From: an uncultured Prevotellaceae bacterium
GTDB taxonomy: Bacteria > Bacteroidota > Bacteroidia > Bacteroidales > Bacteroidaceae
NCBI GenBank assembly: GCA_937892315.1
Contig: CALAVF010000103.1
Location: 1 to 16,049 of the forward strand
DNA: 16,049 nt
Reading direction: 5' to 3'
Under the pieces are notes generated by a model, which did not search any database, was not told the origin of the DNA, and saw only the letters and a list, made by a program, of their open reading frames with translations. Shown piece after piece: positions 13,795 to 16,049 of the stretch (position 1 is the first letter of the stretch; each line of letters opens with the position of its first letter). Position numbers and translations under genes: made by a program.

Positions 13795-15094
13795 GATTCT
13801 TGTTAAATTGTTCTATACGTTCTTTGAATAGCGGCTCTTGTTCCTTCGAGAAGAACGAGGTGCAGATGCGTACACCCTGCTCGTTCGAGCCCATTGTGTC
13901 GAGCGGGAACACGGCAATGCCGTAGTACATCAGTTCGCGAGTCAGTTCGAGGTCGTTCATGTCAGGGTACTGCACCGTGAAGTAGAAACCATCTGCCAAT
14001 GGGGCACCGAGGTCGTTGTCATACACCAAGTAGAAGTTGTTGGCGAGCAGTACATCCTTCATGAATTTGGCTCTTCTGCCATATTCTTTCACATCGTCCA
14101 GGAAGTTGTACTTCCCGTCACAAGCCGCCTCCATCAGTGCCGCCATGGCGTGCTGCACGCTGTGGGTGGTGCCGCTGCTGAGGGTGTACATCAGGCGGTT
14201 GCAGAAGAAGTTGCCAAATTCGCCCACGCCGAAACGGTCTTGCAGGGCGGGATAGACACGGTGGTAGAGCTTGTTGCTGATGCAAGCCACACCGATGCGC
14301 TGTCCTGCGTAGGAGAAAGCCTTGGAGCCAGAGACGGCCAGAATGTAGTTGTCTGTGTAGCGGGCAATGGTGGCCTGAAAGGGAGCCTCGAAGGGGTGGG
14401 AGAGGTCGCGGCGGAAGTCCATGGCAAAGTAGGCGAGGTCTTCGAGGATGATGACATCATGCTTGTTTGCCAAGCCGCCGATGCCCTTCAGTTCGTCCTC
14501 GTTGAAGCACACCCACGAGGGGTTGTTGGGGTTCGAGTAAACGATGCCGCAGATGTTTCCCTTTGCCAGCATCTCCTCCAACTTTTCGATGAGTGCATCG
14601 CCGCGGAAGTCGTGGATGTCCAGTCCGATATGTTTCAGCCCAATCACGTCGCATTGTGTCGTCTGCACAGGGAAGCCCGGCTGGATGAGCAGCACCGTGT
14701 CCTTCTCTGGCATGGCATGGTGCCAAGCCGTGAACGTGGCGAACGTGCCCTGCATCGAGCCTGTCGTGGGGATGCAGCAGAGTGGTTCCACATCCACGCC
14801 GATGAACGCCTTCACAAACCGTGAAGCCGCATTCTTGATTCTTGGGATGCCTCCATTCGGAGGGTAAATCGTGGCACATCCTTCGCTCAGTGCCTTCTGT
14901 TCAGCCTTCAGGGCAATCTCCGACGGTTGCAGTCCTGGCACACCCATCTCAAGGTGGATGACCTGCTGTCCCGTCTTTTCTTCCAGCACACGCGACAACG
15001 ACTGGATGTCCCGAATCGTTGCCTGCGAGAAGTCACCCAGTCCCATCTCGTCGATGGCTTCGGTGACCGTATTGTAATCTAATGGAGTCTTCAT
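13784..15094 (-). CDS. PLP-dependent class I/II aminotransferase, probably aromatic
   Basis: This 436-residue fold-type I aminotransferase interconverts amino acids and 2-oxo acids in the cytoplasm. The PLP lysine is K258 in SGSKAFSYAGQRIG, with SNPNNPS (187-193), D219 and Y222 in LEDLAY contacting the cofactor, and R266 near the phosphate. The substrate-carboxylate arginine is probably in GVRICTSFF. It heads the aminotransferase-PaaK-ACT-PaaI-PHP operon, which argues for an aromatic amino acid/arylpyruvate substrate. No promoter box was found in the 18 nt between it and the upstream PIN gene, so it may be read from the toxin-antitoxin promoter or from a promoter inside that gene. The N-terminal 45 residues contain an unusual acidic lead-in. 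Confidence 0.92.
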   Translation of the reverse strand: MKTPLDYNTVTEAIDEMGLGDFSQATIRDIQSLSRVLEEKTGQQVIHLEMGVPGLQPSEIALKAEQKALSEGCATIYPPNGGIPRIKNAASRFVKAFIGVDVEPLCCIPTTGSMQGTFATFTAWHHAMPEKDTVLLIQPGFPVQTTQCDVIGLKHIGLDIHDFRGDALIEKLEEMLAKGNICGIVYSNPNNPSWVCFNEDELKGIGGLANKHDVIILEDLAYFAMDFRRDLSHPFEAPFQATIARYTDNYILAVSGSKAFSYAGQRIGVACISNKLYHRVYPALQDRFGVGEFGNFFCNRLMYTLSSGTTHSVQHAMAALMEAACDGKYNFLDDVKEYGRRAKFMKDVLLANNFYLVYDNDLGAPLADGFYFTVQYPDMNDLELTRELMYYGIAVFPLDTMGSNEQGVRICTSFFSKEQEPLFKERIEQFNKNHGR

Positions 15095-15112
15095 ATTTCA
15101 AAAAATCAGTTG

Positions 15113-15532
15113 TTACATCATTAGTTCGTCAATTTGTTCTACGAAAGTTGCAGATGGGAAATAGGGAATATCCGAGAAATCATAGTGTCGGCGGTCGTTC
15201 GTCACGATATAGTCGCAGCCAGCAGCCTTAGCACATTGATATTGCAGCATATCCTCAAAATCGGGAACAGGTCTGTCAATAGCAGCCATCACTTCAATCT
15301 TACCCAAAGGAAGAATCTCGACCACATCTGCCATTTGTTTGAGTGCTTCATACTTCTCCTCCTGTGGACGACCTTTGATGATGTAAGCCATGTTGGCAAA
15401 AGTCAACGACGAGGCATACAGACGAGCCTCGCCCGAAAAGCCGCAAGCGAAAATCTGCTCCGCCGCCTCTGCTCCAGCCCGATTGTCAATGTAGTCAATC
15501 AGGATATTCGTGTCCAAGAAAATCCGCTTCAT
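15113..15532 (-). CDS. PIN-domain ribonuclease, VapC-like toxin
   Basis: The 139-residue protein begins MKRIFLDTNILIDYID, with D7 as the first acidic metal ligand of PIN nucleases. Further ligands are probably D91 or D94 in VPDFEDMLQ, with N112-D113 in IVTNDRRHYDFS. Such toxins cleave RNA, commonly tRNA or rRNA, when not held by an antitoxin. Its ATG overlaps the upstream small gene's stop codon as ATGA, the usual tight coupling of toxin-antitoxin pairs. It ends 18 nt before the aminotransferase start. Toxicity is inferred from family and arrangement. Confidence 0.88.
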   Translation of the reverse strand: MKRIFLDTNILIDYIDNRAGAEAAEQIFACGFSGEARLYASSLTFANMAYIIKGRPQEEKYEALKQMADVVEILPLGKIEVMAAIDRPVPDFEDMLQYQCAKAAGCDYIVTNDRRHYDFSDIPYFPSATFVEQIDELMM

Positions 15533-15765
15533 CTTTCCATGATATGTGCCAAGTGTTCATCCCTCGCCATGTCTTCCTCTGTGATAGATACCATGCCACG
15601 TAACTTCTTGAAAGATGCAGGCACCTGTCGCTTTGCTTTGGCGGACTCTTTCATCGACTCTGTTAAGTACATCACCACAATCATCTTCTGCTCACGACTC
15701 ATCCCGTCCAGCAGCCCCATGTATGGTGCCAGTGGCGTTTCCTTGATTCTCTGTAATGCAGTCAT
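15529..15765 (-). CDS. Small antitoxin-like partner of the PIN toxin
   Basis: The 78-residue protein starts MTALQRIKETPLAPYMG and ends LRGMVSITEEDMARDEHLAHIMER. I do not recognise a classical AbrB, RHH or Phd DNA-binding domain with certainty. The short N-terminal helix-rich region, followed by a basic KESAKAKRQVPASFKKLRGM stretch and an acidic tail, is like the small partners that precede PIN genes in Bacteroidales. The start was placed at 15765 rather than 15819 because the predicted transcription start is near 15786. It overlaps the PIN gene by 4 nt. The antitoxin role rests on position and size. Confidence 0.72.
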   Translation of the reverse strand: MTALQRIKETPLAPYMGLLDGMSREQKMIVVMYLTESMKESAKAKRQVPASFKKLRGMVSITEEDMARDEHLAHIMER

Positions 15766-15792
15766 AGTTGATACGTTTTTGGTTTCTGTTTG

Positions 15793-15800
15793 CAAATTTA
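15793..15800 (-). promoter_or_regulatory. Probable -7 box of the toxin-antitoxin operon
   Basis: On the minus strand TAAATTTG followed by CAAAC fits TAnnTTTG. The closest TTTG upstream has a spacer of only 16 bases, so the -33 box is imperfect. The predicted start near 15786 sits about 20 nt before the ATG at 15765. The stretch from 15801 to 15993 contains no credible gene. Confidence 0.5.
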
Positions 15801-15993
15801 CACAAAAGATTTCTAACAAAGCCCCTTTTTGCCAAAATTCTTGATTCTCCCGTCCTCAACTCTTCGCAAAGTCCTGTTTTTTGTCACTTTCCCCTCGAGA
15901 GATGGCAAATATTTCTGATGACACGGAGGAGATGCAAGGCTTTCCTGCCATTTCATGCACGAGAGTAGGACAAAATTGCACGCTCGTCACGTC

Positions 15994-16049
15994 TGAAGTG
16001 GTGTGACTCACACCGCCCGAGTGGTCTGAGTCACACCGCCGAGGCGGTC
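15994..16049. repeat. Palindromic intergenic repeat, copy 3, cut by window end
   Basis: Cores GGTGTGACTCACACC (16000-16014) and GGTCTGAGTCACACC (16023-16037) are 23 bases apart, and a third begins with GGTC at 16046, exactly 23 further on. The linkers ACCGCC/GGCGGT match the other copies. The left arm AAGTGGTGTGACTCA resembles theirs but with C and G exchanged in paired positions. The element is incomplete here. Confidence 0.85.

Noticed and set aside
13838..14824. 328-codon plus-strand frame opposite the aminotransferase, and a 316-codon one at 12832-13782 opposite paaK
   Set aside because: Both mirror highly conserved enzymes on the other strand; the translations show no recognisable domain and no signals for expression.
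15768..15968. 66-codon plus-strand frame at the window's right end
   Set aside because: No promoter or family similarity; it overlaps the promoter of the toxin-antitoxin operon in antisense.

Overview
The window looks like a chromosomal segment of a Prevotella-type member of the Bacteroidales. The evidence is the repeated Bacteroidetes promoter -7 box (TAnnTTTG, several times with a TTTG box 20 bases upstream), near absence of Shine-Dalgarno sequences before start codons, and gene content typical of gut or rumen polysaccharide degraders: a GH115 alpha-glucuronidase, a GH97 glycosidase and a two-domain esterase. Taxonomy is inferred from these features, not from a database search.

Layout. (1) 1-1820: 3' part of a GH115 gene, apparently frameshifted at the window edge. 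(2) 1818-1932: a palindromic intergenic repeat. (3) 1930-4049, minus strand: ABC ATPase, six-helix permease and a YtrA-type GntR regulator, with a strong promoter and a 9+6+9 palindrome at its predicted transcription start. (4) 4255-5596, plus strand: a GH97 gene that has lost about 200 central codons and changes frame, so it is a pseudogene or a misassembly. (5) 5661-6762: ribosomal protein L19 with a structured leader, a long hairpin, and a MaoC-like dehydratase. (6) 6951-8894: a secreted double alpha/beta-hydrolase, with two Ser-His-Asp domains in one chain. (7) 8957-9103: a second palindromic repeat; then, on the minus strand, tRNA-Phe with its own promoter and terminator. (8) 9509-10927: a secreted UshA-type 5'-nucleotidase. 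(9) 10914-15094, minus strand: a compact operon of aminotransferase, phenylacetate-CoA ligase (PaaK), tandem ACT protein, PaaI-like thioesterase and YcdX-like PHP phosphoesterase. (10) 15113-15765, minus strand: a VapC-like PIN toxin with a small antitoxin-like partner only 18 nt upstream of that operon. (11) 15994-16049: a third palindromic repeat, cut by the window end.

How the genes fit together. The esterase and the two damaged glycosidases point to xylan and other plant glycan breakdown. The aminotransferase/PaaK/ACT/PaaI cluster fits interconversion of aromatic amino acids, arylpyruvates and arylacetyl-CoA, although the usual partner, indolepyruvate ferredoxin oxidoreductase, is not in the window. 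The GntR/ABC operon appears self-regulated.

The most unusual element is a family of large intergenic palindromes. Each holds repeated 15-base cores of consensus GGTSTGASTCASACC spaced exactly 23 bases apart. Three copies occur here. Both complete copies lie between convergent transcription units and have inverted symmetry reaching well beyond the cores; paired base changes between copies suggest the fold or palindrome is maintained. I do not recognise this family.
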